Notes: generated from the sequence alone by a model not told the origin. 64,000 bases of DNA from an uncultured Porphyromonadaceae bacterium (GCA_900550395.1 URSD01000006.1:16397-80396), one strand, 5' to 3'. Numbered from the stretch's first letter, positions 51,039 to 60,028 are shown. A program made the numbers and translations.

Positions 51039-52904
51039 TCAGTCGCCCATGGTGCGCAGAAGTTCGTCGTTGTCGCGCGTACGCTCCATGCGGTCTTTCA
51101 TGAACTCCATGGCTTCCACGCTGTTGCGGTCGCCGAGGAAGCGGCGCAGTATCCACATGCGGTTGAGAGTTTCGGGACGCAGCAGCAGGTCGTCGCGGCG
51201 TGTGCTGGATGCCATGATGTCTACGGCGGGGAAGATGCGCTTGTTGGAGAGCTTGCGGTCGAGCTGAAGCTCCATGTTGCCTGTGCCCTTGAACTCCTCG
51301 AAGATCACTTCGTCCATCTTCGACGATGTCTCTGTGAGCGCCGTTGCGATTATAGTCAGCGAACCGCCGCCCTCGATGTTGCGTGCGGCACCGAAGAAGC
51401 GTTTGGGCTTCTGGAGGGCGTTGGCGTCCACGCCGCCGCTTAGTATCTTGCCGCTGGCCGGCGCGCAGGTGTTGTAGGCACGGGCCAGGCGGGTGATGGA
51501 GTCGAGCAGTATCACGACGTCGTGGCCGCATTCCACCATACGTTTGGCTTTCTCGAGCACTATGCCTGCTATACGCACGTGGCGGTCGGCCGGCTCGTCG
51601 AATGTGCTGGCGATTACTTCGGCGTTGACGCTGCGCTGCATGTCGGTTACCTCCTCGGGGCGCTCGTCGATGAGCAGGATTATGATATACGTCTCGGGAT
51701 GATTCTCGGCGATGGCGTTGGCAACATCCTTGAGCAGGAGAGTCTTACCGGTCTTGGGAGGAGCCACTATAAGGCCGCGCTGACCTTTGCCTATGGGTGC
51801 GAACATGTCCACGACGCGTGTCGACATGTTGCAGGTGCTTCCGCTGGTGATGTCAAATTTCTCGTTAGGGAACAGCGGGGTGAGGTGCTCGAACGGCACA
51901 CGGTCGCGGATGAAGTCGAGCGAACGGCCGTTCACGCGCAGCACGTTGGTGAGTATGAAATACTTGTCGTTCTCGCGCGGAGGACGTACCGAGGCTTCAA
52001 CCACGTCGCCCGTTTTCAGGCCGAAGCTTTTTATCTGCTGCTGCGTGACGTAGATGTCGTCGGGGCTGGGCATATAGTTGAAGTCGCTGGAACGCAGGAA
52101 TCCGTGACCCTGCGGCTCGATTTCGAGTACACCGGCGGTTTCAAGCAGACCGGAGAAGTCAAATCGTCCGGCCGGATGCTGCATGCGGTCTTTGCGGTTC
52201 TTGAACTTCTTGCCCTGTTGCTGCTGCGGCAGCGGCTGACCGGGCTCGGCGATGGTGATGGGCGCCTGGGCCTGTGCTTTCTCAGCCTCCTCGCGCTCGC
52301 GCTGGCTGCGGGGCACGAATTTGCGTCCCTCGCTGCGGGGGAAGAATTCGCCGAGGTCGCCGTTGGCTCCGGGGCGGAAGTCACGCCGAGGCTGAGCGTC
52401 GGCTGCGGGTTCGCTGGATTCGGGCGTCTGTTCGGGGGCGACAGTTTCAGTATCTTTTACCTCTGTAGCAGGCTCGCTTGCAGCGGCAGGTTCTGCGGCT
52501 GCCGGAGTCTCATCCGCAGTGTCCTGTGCGGTAGCGTCCTCCTGTTTGTGCCTTTCCTCAAGTTCTTTTTTGCTTGGACGTCCGCGGCGGCGTTTTGGCG
52601 TTTCCGCTGCGGCCTCCGTCGTGGCATTTTTTTTCTCCTCGTCGGGGTTTTCGACTGTCTTCGGAGTCTCGTCGGCAGCCTTTTTCCGCCGTGTGCGCTT
52701 TTTCGCTTCCTGGGCGGGAGCCTCGCTTTCAGTCTGGCGGCGACGCTCGGCGCCTGCCGATGCGCGGTCCACGGCCTGCTGATCGAGTATGGTATAAATA
52801 AGATCTTGCTTGCTGGTAGTGTCTGTAGTCTTCAGACCCATTTTTTCGGCGACGCCGCGCAGTGCGGCCTCGTCCATCTGGTTCAGTTCGGAAATATTAT
52901 ACAT
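51039..52904 (-). CDS. rho: Transcription termination factor Rho with long disordered insert
   Basis: Hexameric RNA helicase that ends transcription. The 621 residues are much longer than the 419-residue E. coli protein. Order: N-terminal helical Rho_N (1-42), then a highly charged, low-complexity region at about 45-245 rich in Glu, Ala, Pro, Lys and Gln, with an AT-hook-like KRRRGRPSKK at 104-113. The cold-shock RNA-binding domain follows (255-330, GHGFLRSSDFNYMPSPDD). The ATPase core has Walker A APPKTGKTLLL and LLIDERPEEVTDM. A similar insert in Bacteroides thetaiotaomicron Rho drives phase separation (established for that species). It is transcribed alone with a leader of about 150 bases. 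Confidence 0.96.
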   Translation of the reverse strand: MYNISELNQMDEAALRGVAEKMGLKTTDTTSKQDLIYTILDQQAVDRASAGAERRRQTESEAPAQEAKKRTRRKKAADETPKTVENPDEEKKNATTEAAAETPKRRRGRPSKKELEERHKQEDATAQDTADETPAAAEPAAASEPATEVKDTETVAPEQTPESSEPAADAQPRRDFRPGANGDLGEFFPRSEGRKFVPRSQREREEAEKAQAQAPITIAEPGQPLPQQQQGKKFKNRKDRMQHPAGRFDFSGLLETAGVLEIEPQGHGFLRSSDFNYMPSPDDIYVTQQQIKSFGLKTGDVVEASVRPPRENDKYFILTNVLRVNGRSLDFIRDRVPFEHLTPLFPNEKFDITSGSTCNMSTRVVDMFAPIGKGQRGLIVAPPKTGKTLLLKDVANAIAENHPETYIIILLIDERPEEVTDMQRSVNAEVIASTFDEPADRHVRIAGIVLEKAKRMVECGHDVVILLDSITRLARAYNTCAPASGKILSGGVDANALQKPKRFFGAARNIEGGGSLTIIATALTETSSKMDEVIFEEFKGTGNMELQLDRKLSNKRIFPAVDIMASSTRRDDLLLRPETLNRMWILRRFLGDRNSVEAMEFMKDRMERTRDNDELLRTMGD

Positions 52905-53061
52905 AAAAATGTATGTGGTGATGCTTGAGTATCGGCCCTCGGAAACAGTAATCGGGTATTTCTTCCGGGATTACGGCCTTCATCGCTGCGGTGCAGCGTC
53001 TGTTTAGTTAAAAAGGGGGGATGAAAAACAAAGGAGCAGCCACTTTGCGCCTTTGACGGCA

Positions 53062-53069
53062 CAAAATTA
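53062..53069 (-). promoter_or_regulatory. -7 box (TAATTTTG) of rho, giving a long leader
   Basis: Minus-strand TAATTTTG about 157 bases before the rho ATG. The leader (52905-53055) has a G-rich stretch on the plus strand and no reading frame that I recognise; rho is autoregulated in its leader in E. coli. Confidence 0.5.
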
Positions 53070-53101
53070 CTATTCTTTTTTTATTTAACAAAACAAACGG
53101 C

Positions 53102-53137
53102 AAAAAAGTTCCGCGACAACGCTGGAGCATGCGGGAA
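53102..53137 (-). terminator. Probable terminator of the ftsE-ktrA operon
   Basis: Minus strand reads TTCCCGC, a 16-base loop, then GCGGAAC and TTTTTTG. The short stem has one bulge. It lies just past the ktrA stop at 53142. Confidence 0.45.
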
Positions 53138-53141
53138 TCTG

Positions 53142-53840
53142 TCAGGAAATATGCCGGTACATAGCGCGGAAATCCCGCAGCGCGCCGAATACCGTGAGCA
53201 TGTCGCCGCGTTCCACGGTGATGTCGTCCGCGGCGTCGGCCGTGGGATATATCAGGCGCATCTCATTGCCGGCTATACCGAGAATATTGGTGGATTCTGA
53301 CCGGCGGCAAAGCGCCACGAGATGCAGACGGAAGTTCGTCTCGAGGTTGAGGTCGGTCACCCGCAGACCTGTGAAGTATTCCGGCACTTCAAAACTCATT
53401 ACCATGTGGTCGCTGTCCACTTCCATCGACCGCAGACGAGCCCCCAGCTCCATCTCGTGGGCCAGGTCGCGGGCTGCTCTCTGTTCGGGAGTGATTATGC
53501 GCGTTATGTTGAATCCTTCCAGAATGGACTCGTGCAGCTTGTCGATAGCGCGGGCATACAGGCATTTCACTCCGGCTTTCTTCAGCAATGCGACTGTGCG
53601 CACGCTTGCTCCGAAATTCTCGCCTATTGCCACTATCACGGCGTCCACGTTGCGCAGCGGCAGCACGTTGAGCGACGATTCCTCCGTAGTGTCTATCAGA
53701 TAGACCGTCGAGATATAGTCCTTGATTTCATCGACATTTGTCTGATTGTTGTCCACGCCTATTACCTCGTGCCCCATTTCCGTGAGGTCGCGCGCGAGAT
53801 TGCTGCCGTATATTCCGAGTCCTATTACTATATATTTCAT
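53142..53840 (-). CDS. Potassium uptake regulatory subunit KtrA/TrkA-like
   Basis: Cytosolic RCK-domain protein that gates a Ktr/Trk potassium channel by binding nucleotides. The 232 residues begin with the Rossmann fold MKYIVIGLGIYGSNLARDLTEMGHEVIGVDNN (GxGxxG motif) and a nucleotide-binding acidic position in VYLIDTTEESSLN. The C-terminal RCK_C domain (GLRVTDLNLETNFRLHLVAL) follows. It lies 18 bases after the ktrB gene. Confidence 0.92.
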   Translation of the reverse strand: MKYIVIGLGIYGSNLARDLTEMGHEVIGVDNNQTNVDEIKDYISTVYLIDTTEESSLNVLPLRNVDAVIVAIGENFGASVRTVALLKKAGVKCLYARAIDKLHESILEGFNITRIITPEQRAARDLAHEMELGARLRSMEVDSDHMVMSFEVPEYFTGLRVTDLNLETNFRLHLVALCRRSESTNILGIAGNEMRLIYPTADAADDITVERGDMLTVFGALRDFRAMYRHIS

Positions 53841-53858
53841 GTCGCGGGGGAGAGTTTG

Positions 53859-55733
53859 TCAGTTTATTATTACGTGTTCTTTCGGGAAAAGTTCGGTGCT
53901 GTCGCGCCGCGTGCGCACGAGTCCCATCAGCAGCGACAGGATGCCTACGCGTCCTACGAACATGGCCGTGGACAGCACCACCTTCGAGGCGTCGCTCAGT
54001 TCGGCCGTTATTCCGAGCGAAGAACCCACCGTGAATAGCGCCGAAAGCACCTCGAACAGTACGTCGCGCACCGGTAGCTCCGGCTCAAGCACCAGCAGGA
54101 TGAAGGTGTAGAGCGTATACGCCAGTATGCTGAGGAATACGACGGCATTGGCGCGCCGCACGCTCGGAATGGCTATGCCTCGGTGGCAGGCGCATACGCC
54201 TCGGTGGCCGTGGATTACGGACCGAAGGTTCAGCACCGCCACGGCCACCGTGTTCACCTTTATGCCGCCGGCCATCGACTGCGACGCGCCGCCTATCCAC
54301 ATCTGCACCATTACTATCAGCAGCGTTGCCGGCACGAACGCCGAGGGGCTGACCGACGCGAATCCGGCACTGCGCGGCGTGACGGCGTTGAACACGCTCT
54401 GCACGCATTTCTGCCACAGCGGCATCCCCTTCAGGGTGTTGTCGTATTCGAGCGCGAAGAATGCCACGCAGCCGAAAAGGAACACGGCAGTCGTGGCGAT
54501 AAGCACGAGCTTGGTGTTCAGGTCGTACACATGCACGGGGGTAGGGCGTCTGCGTTTCCGCACTCTGTCGGCGAGTGTGCGCAGTCGCAGCAGTATTGCG
54601 TCCTTGAAGTTTACGAGAATCGGGAATCCTATGGCTCCGGCTATCACTATGGCCGACACGGCCAGATATATGGTCTGGTCGCCGTTCATGATTGTGGGGT
54701 TCGACAGCCCGTCGTGGATATTCGTGAAGCCGGCGTTGCAGAACGCCGACAGACTCAGAAACATCGAGAAGATGATCCGGTCGTGTATGTCGAAGCCGGT
54801 CTCCGGCGGCACTGTGAAGTATATCGCCACCGCCCCTATGGCCTCTATGCTCAGCGTGAAGGCGAGTACGTAGAGCAGCGTCGGCAGCAGGGCGTTGAAG
54901 CTGCGGCTGTACACCATGTCGCGCAGCATCATCTGGCTGTAGATGCTCTGCGCGCCGCTGAAGAATATTGCGAAGAAGCTTGTGAACGTGAGCACTCCCA
55001 GTCCGCCTATCTGTATCAGCAGCGCCAGCACGAGCAGCCCTAAGGGCGTGAACGTGGCCGAGACGTCGATGCTCGACAGGCCGGTGATGCACACGGCCGA
55101 TGTGCTGACGAACAGCGAGTCGGTATAGCTCAGCGGGACGACGGTACACTTCGGCAGCATCAGCACCAGCGAACCCGTAAGAATGAAGAACAGGAAGCTC
55201 GCCGACAGCAGCAGCGACGGGTTGGTGCGCCGGCTCATCAGTTTGAGCGCGCCTGCGCTCAGGGTCAGCAGCGAGTAGGCAGCAAGTGTGCAGAAAAGTA
55301 TCCAGTGGCTGTACAGCACCGTGTCGAGCCACGGAATCCAGGGATGCTCGGGGCGGGGATATATCCACGGCAGCAGCGTCAGCAGCAGCGCGATGTCGAC
55401 AATCCATTTGGGCCAGCGCGTGGAGCGCAGCGTCGTGGCGGGATTGAAGACGAGATTATATACCACGTTCACGGCGAAAAGCGCCTGCACGGCCCTCAGG
55501 CCGCGCGTCAGCAGTCTTATGTCGCCGGGATTATGGTCGAAGCCCAGATACAGCAGCATGTCGACCACACACAGCAGCGACGCCACCAGCGACAGTGCCC
55601 ACAGCGTCGACGTGCCGAACCGCAGGGCCGGGGCGAACTTCCTGCGGAAGCGGTCAAAGCGGTACAGCGACAGATGCCCCCTGTAGCGCATCCGCCGCCA
55701 TATCAGAGCTATGCGTGAGCTCCGCCCCGTCAT
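53859..55733 (-). CDS. Potassium uptake membrane subunit KtrB/TrkH-like
   Basis: Potassium- or sodium-coupled channel subunit of 624 residues. The N-terminal third is a hydrophobic extension with about four membrane helices (FGTSTLWALSLVASLLCVVD, PKWIVDIALLLTLLPWIYP, WILFCTLAAYSLLTLS). The core has the four M1-P-M2 repeats with glycine-containing filters: ITGLSSIDVS, LSAFCNAGFTN, FNAVTPRSAGF and LFTVGSSLGITAELS. QMWIGGASQSMAGGIKVNT is the conserved TrkH gate region. It lies 6 bases after DUF4923 and 18 before ktrA. Confidence 0.93.
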   Translation of the reverse strand: MTGRSSRIALIWRRMRYRGHLSLYRFDRFRRKFAPALRFGTSTLWALSLVASLLCVVDMLLYLGFDHNPGDIRLLTRGLRAVQALFAVNVVYNLVFNPATTLRSTRWPKWIVDIALLLTLLPWIYPRPEHPWIPWLDTVLYSHWILFCTLAAYSLLTLSAGALKLMSRRTNPSLLLSASFLFFILTGSLVLMLPKCTVVPLSYTDSLFVSTSAVCITGLSSIDVSATFTPLGLLVLALLIQIGGLGVLTFTSFFAIFFSGAQSIYSQMMLRDMVYSRSFNALLPTLLYVLAFTLSIEAIGAVAIYFTVPPETGFDIHDRIIFSMFLSLSAFCNAGFTNIHDGLSNPTIMNGDQTIYLAVSAIVIAGAIGFPILVNFKDAILLRLRTLADRVRKRRRPTPVHVYDLNTKLVLIATTAVFLFGCVAFFALEYDNTLKGMPLWQKCVQSVFNAVTPRSAGFASVSPSAFVPATLLIVMVQMWIGGASQSMAGGIKVNTVAVAVLNLRSVIHGHRGVCACHRGIAIPSVRRANAVVFLSILAYTLYTFILLVLEPELPVRDVLFEVLSALFTVGSSLGITAELSDASKVVLSTAMFVGRVGILSLLMGLVRTRRDSTELFPKEHVIIN

Positions 55734-55739
55734 GCGTAT

Positions 55740-56336
55740 TTATTTCTGTTTGCTGAAACGGAATCCGGCGTAGATGCCGTCGTAGCTCTTCAGCACCTTC
55801 GACACGGCCTGCAGGCTGCTCTTGCCGCTTACGTTGGCTATTTTTTCGATAATTGCCACCAGCTTGGTTATGTCGAATGTCAGCAGCAGCGTATTGCCCG
55901 TCACCTGCCACTGTGCCTTGTACGAGCCGCCGGCTATCTTTCCGAGGCCCTGCATCTGCAGCGTGCATTCGCCTTTCTCGCCATAGATTATCTTGCCCTT
56001 GAAAGTGAGTTTCTTCACTTTCATTGTGTAGGTGGAGTCTTCCGCCACTGTGAAAGTCATGTTCTGAAGTCCCAACTTGTCGTAATACGGCTTTAGCTTG
56101 GCCTCTATGGCTGTGCCTGCGGCGGCTCCTCCGAGGTTCTGAAGCGCGTTTTTGCTCTTGAAACTTACGCCCGGACCTGTGTACGTCCACGTGCCGGCGC
56201 TGATGGTGGAGGATGTGCCGCCGGTGATGGCCCCTAAGGCTCCCTTGAGTGCGTCGAGTGCGTTTTGCGCTCCGGCTCCGGGAGCCGCAGCGAATGCAAG
56301 CAGCACGAGTGCTGCAATAGATAACAATTTTCTCAT
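55740..56336 (-). CDS. Secreted DUF4923-family protein
   Basis: A 198-residue exported protein with signal peptide MRKLLSIAALVLLAFAAAPGAGA. It contains the family features: LDALKGALGAI near the front, GTWTYTGPGVSFKSKNALQNLGG, and YTMKVKKLTFKGKIIYGEKG, resembling a lipocalin-like beta sheet with a C-terminal helical tail. Common in Bacteroidales; function not established. Placed between ftsE and ktrB in a tightly spaced operon, which gives no obvious clue. Confidence 0.85.
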   Translation of the reverse strand: MRKLLSIAALVLLAFAAAPGAGAQNALDALKGALGAITGGTSSTISAGTWTYTGPGVSFKSKNALQNLGGAAAGTAIEAKLKPYYDKLGLQNMTFTVAEDSTYTMKVKKLTFKGKIIYGEKGECTLQMQGLGKIAGGSYKAQWQVTGNTLLLTFDITKLVAIIEKIANVSGKSSLQAVSKVLKSYDGIYAGFRFSKQK

Positions 56337-56350
56337 ATTATATTATAGCG

Positions 56351-57034
56351 TTAAATTTCAAATCCTGCGTCCTCTATCTCCAGCCGCTTGCCGCCGCAGC
56401 GCATCACGCGCCCGGGGAAATGGTCGAGGAGCGACAGGTTGTGCGTGGCTACTATCACGGCCGTGCCGTTCTGCGATATGTCGTACAGCCTCCTTATGAT
56501 CTGCTCTCCCGTCGCTGGGTCCAGGTTGCCGGTGGGCTCGTCGGCCAGAATGAGCTGCGGACTGTTTAGCAGTGCGCGCGCTATCACTATGCGCTGCTGC
56601 TCTCCGCCCGAGAGCTCGTGCGGCATCTTGTAGCTCTTGTTGGCCATTCCCACGTCGGTCAGCACCTTGCTGATGCGCTCGTCGCGCTCGCCGGCGTTTT
56701 TCCAGCCCGTCGCGCGCAGCACGAAGTCAAGATTGGCGTACACGTTGCGCTCCATCAGCAGCTGGAAGTCCTGGAACACGATGCCTATTTTGCGGCGCAG
56801 CATAGGCACCTGTTTGCGCCGCAGCTCCGTGAGGTCGTAGTCGAACACACGCGCCTGACCGGACTCTACGGGTACTTCGCCGTACATCGACTTCAGCAGC
56901 GTGGACTTGCCCGAACCCACCGAGCCGATAAGGTAGATGAACTCGCCGGGATTCACGTCGAAATCGACATGCTTGAGCACAACATGCTCTTTCCGCAGCA
57001 GCTCTACATCTCTATATTCTATAATGGCTGACAT
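56351..57034 (-). CDS. ftsE: FtsE-like ABC transporter ATP-binding protein
   Basis: ATPase half of the FtsEX complex that controls peptidoglycan hydrolases at the division site. The 227 residues have Walker A GSVGSGKSTLL, Q-loop GIVFQDFQLL, signature LSGGEQQRIVIARAL, Walker B ILADEPTGNLD and the switch His in VATHNLSLL. YRDVELLRKEHVVLKHVDFDV at the start matches FtsE. No ftsX membrane gene is adjacent, so the partner must be elsewhere; a LolD-type role cannot be excluded. It is the first gene of a four-gene operon with a TAGATTTG box 20 bases upstream. Confidence 0.85.
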   Translation of the reverse strand: MSAIIEYRDVELLRKEHVVLKHVDFDVNPGEFIYLIGSVGSGKSTLLKSMYGEVPVESGQARVFDYDLTELRRKQVPMLRRKIGIVFQDFQLLMERNVYANLDFVLRATGWKNAGERDERISKVLTDVGMANKSYKMPHELSGGEQQRIVIARALLNSPQLILADEPTGNLDPATGEQIIRRLYDISQNGTAVIVATHNLSLLDHFPGRVMRCGGKRLEIEDAGFEI

Positions 57035-57054
57035 CTCTATTCTTTATTCGTCTG

Positions 57055-57062
57055 CAAATCTA
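57055..57062 (-). promoter_or_regulatory. -7 box (TAGATTTG) of the ftsE operon
   Basis: Minus-strand TAGATTTG, 20 bases before the ftsE ATG. It is divergent from the TAATTTTG at 57076. Confidence 0.5.
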
Positions 57063-57075
57063 CTAATTTTTTTCG

Positions 57076-57083
57076 TAATTTTG
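57076..57083 (+). promoter_or_regulatory. -7 box (TAATTTTG) of the Uup-like ABC-F gene
   Basis: TAATTTTG, 23 bases before the ATG at 57107. Confidence 0.6.
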
Positions 57084-57106
57084 CGCTGCAAATACTGCGA
57101 ATCATC

Positions 57107-58876
57107 ATGGCAAGCGTACTTCAGATAGAAAATCTCACCAAAAGCTACGGCGACAGAGTGCTCTTCGCCGACGTCACCTTCGGCATGGAGGAGGGCGACA
57201 AGATAGGCATTGTCGCGCGCAACGGTTCAGGCAAATCCACCCTCCTGCGGATAATCTGCGGAGAGGAAGCGGCGGACAGCGGCACCGTGACGTGGCGGCG
57301 CGACACCCGCGTTGGTTTTCTGGAGCAGACACCGCACTTCGGCGATGCCGCCACCGTACGCGATGCCGCCATGCAGGGCGCGGCGGAGCACGGAGCTGAG
57401 GCGGAGCTTGAATGCGAACGCCTGCTCACGCAGTTCGGATTGCCCGACCATGATGCCTCGCCGGAGAAGCTGTCGGGCGGCCAGCGCAAGCGCGTGGCTC
57501 TGGTGCGCACCATTCTCGCCCATCCCGATGTGCTGATGCTGGACGAGCCCACCAACCATCTCGACATTGATGTTATCGAATGGCTGGAGGACTATCTCGG
57601 CCGCACACGCTGCACCTTGCTCATGGTGACCCACGACCGCTATTTCCTCGACCGCGTGTGCTCGCGCATCCTGGAGATTGACAATGAGGAGGCGTTCTTC
57701 TACGACGGTAATTACGACTATTTCCTGCGCCGTCGCGCCGAGCGCATAGAGGCGCAGCAGGCAGAGGCTGCCCGCGCCCGCAACCTGCTGCGCAAGGAGC
57801 AGGACTGGATGAACCGCCAGCCTCAGGCCCGCGCGGGCAAGGCGCGCTACCGCATCGAGCAGTATTACGGCCTGCGCGAACGTGCCCGCGGACGGCGCGC
57901 CGAGAAGGAACTTACGCTCGACACACGCTCGGAGCGCATAGGCTCGAAGATTTTCGAGGCTGAGCATATATGCAAGCGCTTTGGCGACAAGGTCATCCTC
58001 GACGATTTCAGCTACACGTTCGCCCGTGGCGAGAAGGTGGGCATCGTCGGACCGAACGGGGTAGGTAAGAGCACATTTATAAAGATGCTTCAGGGACTTG
58101 TCGCGCAGGACTCGGGCGAGTGGAACGTGGGCGAGACTGTCCGTTTCGGCTATTACAGTCAGGACGGCATAGCTTTCGACCCTGGCATGAAGGTGATAGA
58201 CGCGGTCACGCGTCTGGCCGAGGAGATAGACGACGGCGACGGTGTGGTGCGTTCGCCTTTGCAATGGCTCCAGCGCTTCCTGTTCTCGCCGGCCGACCAG
58301 CAGAAGTATATCTCTACGCTCAGTGGAGGCGAGCGTTGCCACCTGCATCTCGCCACCGTGCTGATGCGCCGACCCAATTTCCTCATACTCGACGAGCCTA
58401 CCAACGACCTGGACATTATGACCCTCGGCATACTCGAGCAGTATCTCGTCGATTTTGAGGGCTGCGTGATTGTAATCAGCCACGACCGCTTCTTCCTCGA
58501 CAATATCGTCGACCATATATTTGCCATGCAGGGCGACGGCCGCGTCAAGGATTTCCCGGGCAATTATTCCGACTATCGCCGTTACGTCCGCGACCTTGCA
58601 CGTCGGGATTCGGCTGCGGCACCGGCTTCTGCGGCACCGGCTCAGAAGCCTAAGACGCAGCGCAAGGAGAAACTGAATTTCCGCGAACGCAAGGAGTTTG
58701 AGGCTCTTGACGCGGAGATTGCCGTTCTCACGGCCGAGAAAGAGGCTCTCGCGCAGAAATTCTCTTCCGGCGAGCCCATCGACGATATTGCCGCCATGTC
58801 GGCCCGCTTTGCAGAGGTTCAGGAGCTGCTCGACGAAAAGGAAATGCGCTGGCTCGAACTTTCGGAAAAGGCTTGA
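57107..58876 (+). CDS. ABC-F family ATPase, Uup-like
   Basis: Soluble 589-residue protein with two complete ABC domains. Domain 1: Walker A ARNGSGKST, signature LSGGQRKRVAL, Walker B MLDEPTNHLD. Domain 2: Walker A GPNGVGKST, signature LSGGERCHLHL, Walker B ILDEPTNDLD. Both switch histidines are present (VTHDRYF, ISHDRFF). A charged linker at about 215-280 and a C-terminal coiled coil (RERKEFEALDAEIAVLTAEKEAL) are as in Uup, which acts on ribosomes and at branched DNA. All catalytic elements are intact, in contrast to the protein at 43699. It is monocistronic. Confidence 0.93.
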   Translation: MASVLQIENLTKSYGDRVLFADVTFGMEEGDKIGIVARNGSGKSTLLRIICGEEAADSGTVTWRRDTRVGFLEQTPHFGDAATVRDAAMQGAAEHGAEAELECERLLTQFGLPDHDASPEKLSGGQRKRVALVRTILAHPDVLMLDEPTNHLDIDVIEWLEDYLGRTRCTLLMVTHDRYFLDRVCSRILEIDNEEAFFYDGNYDYFLRRRAERIEAQQAEAARARNLLRKEQDWMNRQPQARAGKARYRIEQYYGLRERARGRRAEKELTLDTRSERIGSKIFEAEHICKRFGDKVILDDFSYTFARGEKVGIVGPNGVGKSTFIKMLQGLVAQDSGEWNVGETVRFGYYSQDGIAFDPGMKVIDAVTRLAEEIDDGDGVVRSPLQWLQRFLFSPADQQKYISTLSGGERCHLHLATVLMRRPNFLILDEPTNDLDIMTLGILEQYLVDFEGCVIVISHDRFFLDNIVDHIFAMQGDGRVKDFPGNYSDYRRYVRDLARRDSAAAPASAAPAQKPKTQRKEKLNFRERKEFEALDAEIAVLTAEKEALAQKFSSGEPIDDIAAMSARFAEVQELLDEKEMRWLELSEKA

Positions 58877-58944
58877 TTACATTATTTTTTTGTCATTGAT
58901 TTGTAAATATGTTTAAAAATGGTTACAGATTTAAAAATATTTTG

Positions 58945-58952
58945 TAACTTTG
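58945..58952 (+). promoter_or_regulatory. -7 box (TAACTTTG) of the small lipoprotein gene
   Basis: TAACTTTG, 20 bases before the ATG at 58973. Confidence 0.6.
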
Positions 58953-58972
58953 CGCTCCAGAGTAGCTGAATT

Positions 58973-59599
58973 ATGAAACATACGGCAATCACGATTCTTG
59001 TATTGGCCATTCTTTCAGCCTGCGGCGGCAACAACGCCGGGAACAGTTCTTTCGTACCTGCACGTCAGGACTGGACGGTGGACGTATATGCTCTGGAGAA
59101 TTATGATGAAATCATGACTGACTGCATAGCGGCTGCCGACGATAGAATAATGCGCGAGGCATTTCGCTACACCAACAGCACTCCATTGTCCGATACAGCT
59201 CGGGTCAACAGAGCGATACGCGACAATATCGAGGTCTTTGATTCGCTCGGGGTCAATGCCGCATGGATGCCGTGCGGCGATTCCGCCAATGTCTCTCTTG
59301 TGCTCCTTGATTCCGATGCTTTGTTAAGCGACACCATACATGCCTGTCAGATAACGGATTGTCCGGATGGCGATGAGAGCGTAATGGTGGCTTTCAGTTT
59401 CAACAACCGCCACGAGTGGGAATTTTTGACGCGCGCTCGGGTCGGTCACCGTATAGCTGTAGCCGTCAACGGCGAGGTTGTCAATACTCCTGTGGTCAAC
59501 AGGCCTGTATCAGGTGGTGGCTGTATGGTTGTGGTGCCCGAACATTTAGCACAACGGATTTTTTATGGCGCAGGTCTGAGTATGCGCAAAAATGACTGA
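58973..59599 (+). CDS. Putative lipoprotein of unknown function
   Basis: A 208-residue protein with the lipoprotein signal MKHTAITILVLAILSACGGN (lipobox LSAC). The mature part has an acidic helical section (about 35-90, ENYDEIMTDCIAAADDRIMR) and a strand-rich second half (DSANVSLVLLDSD, ESVMVAFSFNNRHEWEF, HRIAVAVNGEVVNTPVVNR). The GRxxxVxVNGxxVxxP-like end resembles SecD/ribosome-recycling-like beta segments only vaguely. I do not recognise the family. The DUF486 membrane gene follows after 6 bases. Confidence 0.7.
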   Translation: MKHTAITILVLAILSACGGNNAGNSSFVPARQDWTVDVYALENYDEIMTDCIAAADDRIMREAFRYTNSTPLSDTARVNRAIRDNIEVFDSLGVNAAWMPCGDSANVSLVLLDSDALLSDTIHACQITDCPDGDESVMVAFSFNNRHEWEFLTRARVGHRIAVAVNGEVVNTPVVNRPVSGGGCMVVVPEHLAQRIFYGAGLSMRKND

Positions 59600-59605
59600 A
59601 CGATT

Positions 59606-59977
59606 ATGAGTGGTTGGCTGACGATTTTATTACTGGTGGTTTCCAACGTCTTCATGACATTTGCCTGGTACGGTCATCTTAAGCTCCAGGAAATGAAAGT
59701 GATAGGATCATCAACCCCGTTGTTTGTGGTTATACTTATCTCCTGGGGCATAGCTTTGCTGGAGTATTGCTTCATGGTGCCGGCCAACCGTATAGGCTAT
59801 CAGGGCAACGGCGGCGCCTTCACGCTCCCGCAGCTCAAGGTGATACAGGAGGCAATAGCTCTGATGGTTTTCGCAGTGTTCACCGTTGTATTCTTCAAAG
59901 GCGAAAGCCTGCAATGGAACCACGCCGCAGCCTTCCTCTGCCTTGTCGCCGCCGTCTATTTTGTATTCCTGGAGTAA
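59606..59977 (+). CDS. DMT-family small membrane protein (DUF486)
   Basis: A 123-residue protein with four hydrophobic helices: WLTILLLVVSNVFMTFAWYG, LFVVILISWGIALLEYCFMV, IALMVFAVFTVVFF and HAAAFLCLVAAVYFVFLE. The first helix with TFAWYGHLK and the central PANRIGY are characteristic of DUF486. It resembles half of a drug/metabolite transporter. Substrate unknown. Shares a transcript with the small lipoprotein gene. Confidence 0.88.
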   Translation: MSGWLTILLLVVSNVFMTFAWYGHLKLQEMKVIGSSTPLFVVILISWGIALLEYCFMVPANRIGYQGNGGAFTLPQLKVIQEAIALMVFAVFTVVFFKGESLQWNHAAAFLCLVAAVYFVFLE

Positions 59978-60015
59978 AAACTAAAAGAATCGCAGCCCGC
60001 CTCCCCCTCTTACCT

Positions 60016-60028
60016 CTAAACTATAAAC
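60016..60028 (+). repeat. Short dispersed intergenic word CTAAACTATAAAC
   Basis: Exact 13-base copy of the minus-strand sequence at 43690-43702. It sits 39 bases after the DUF486 stop codon. Confidence 0.5.
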
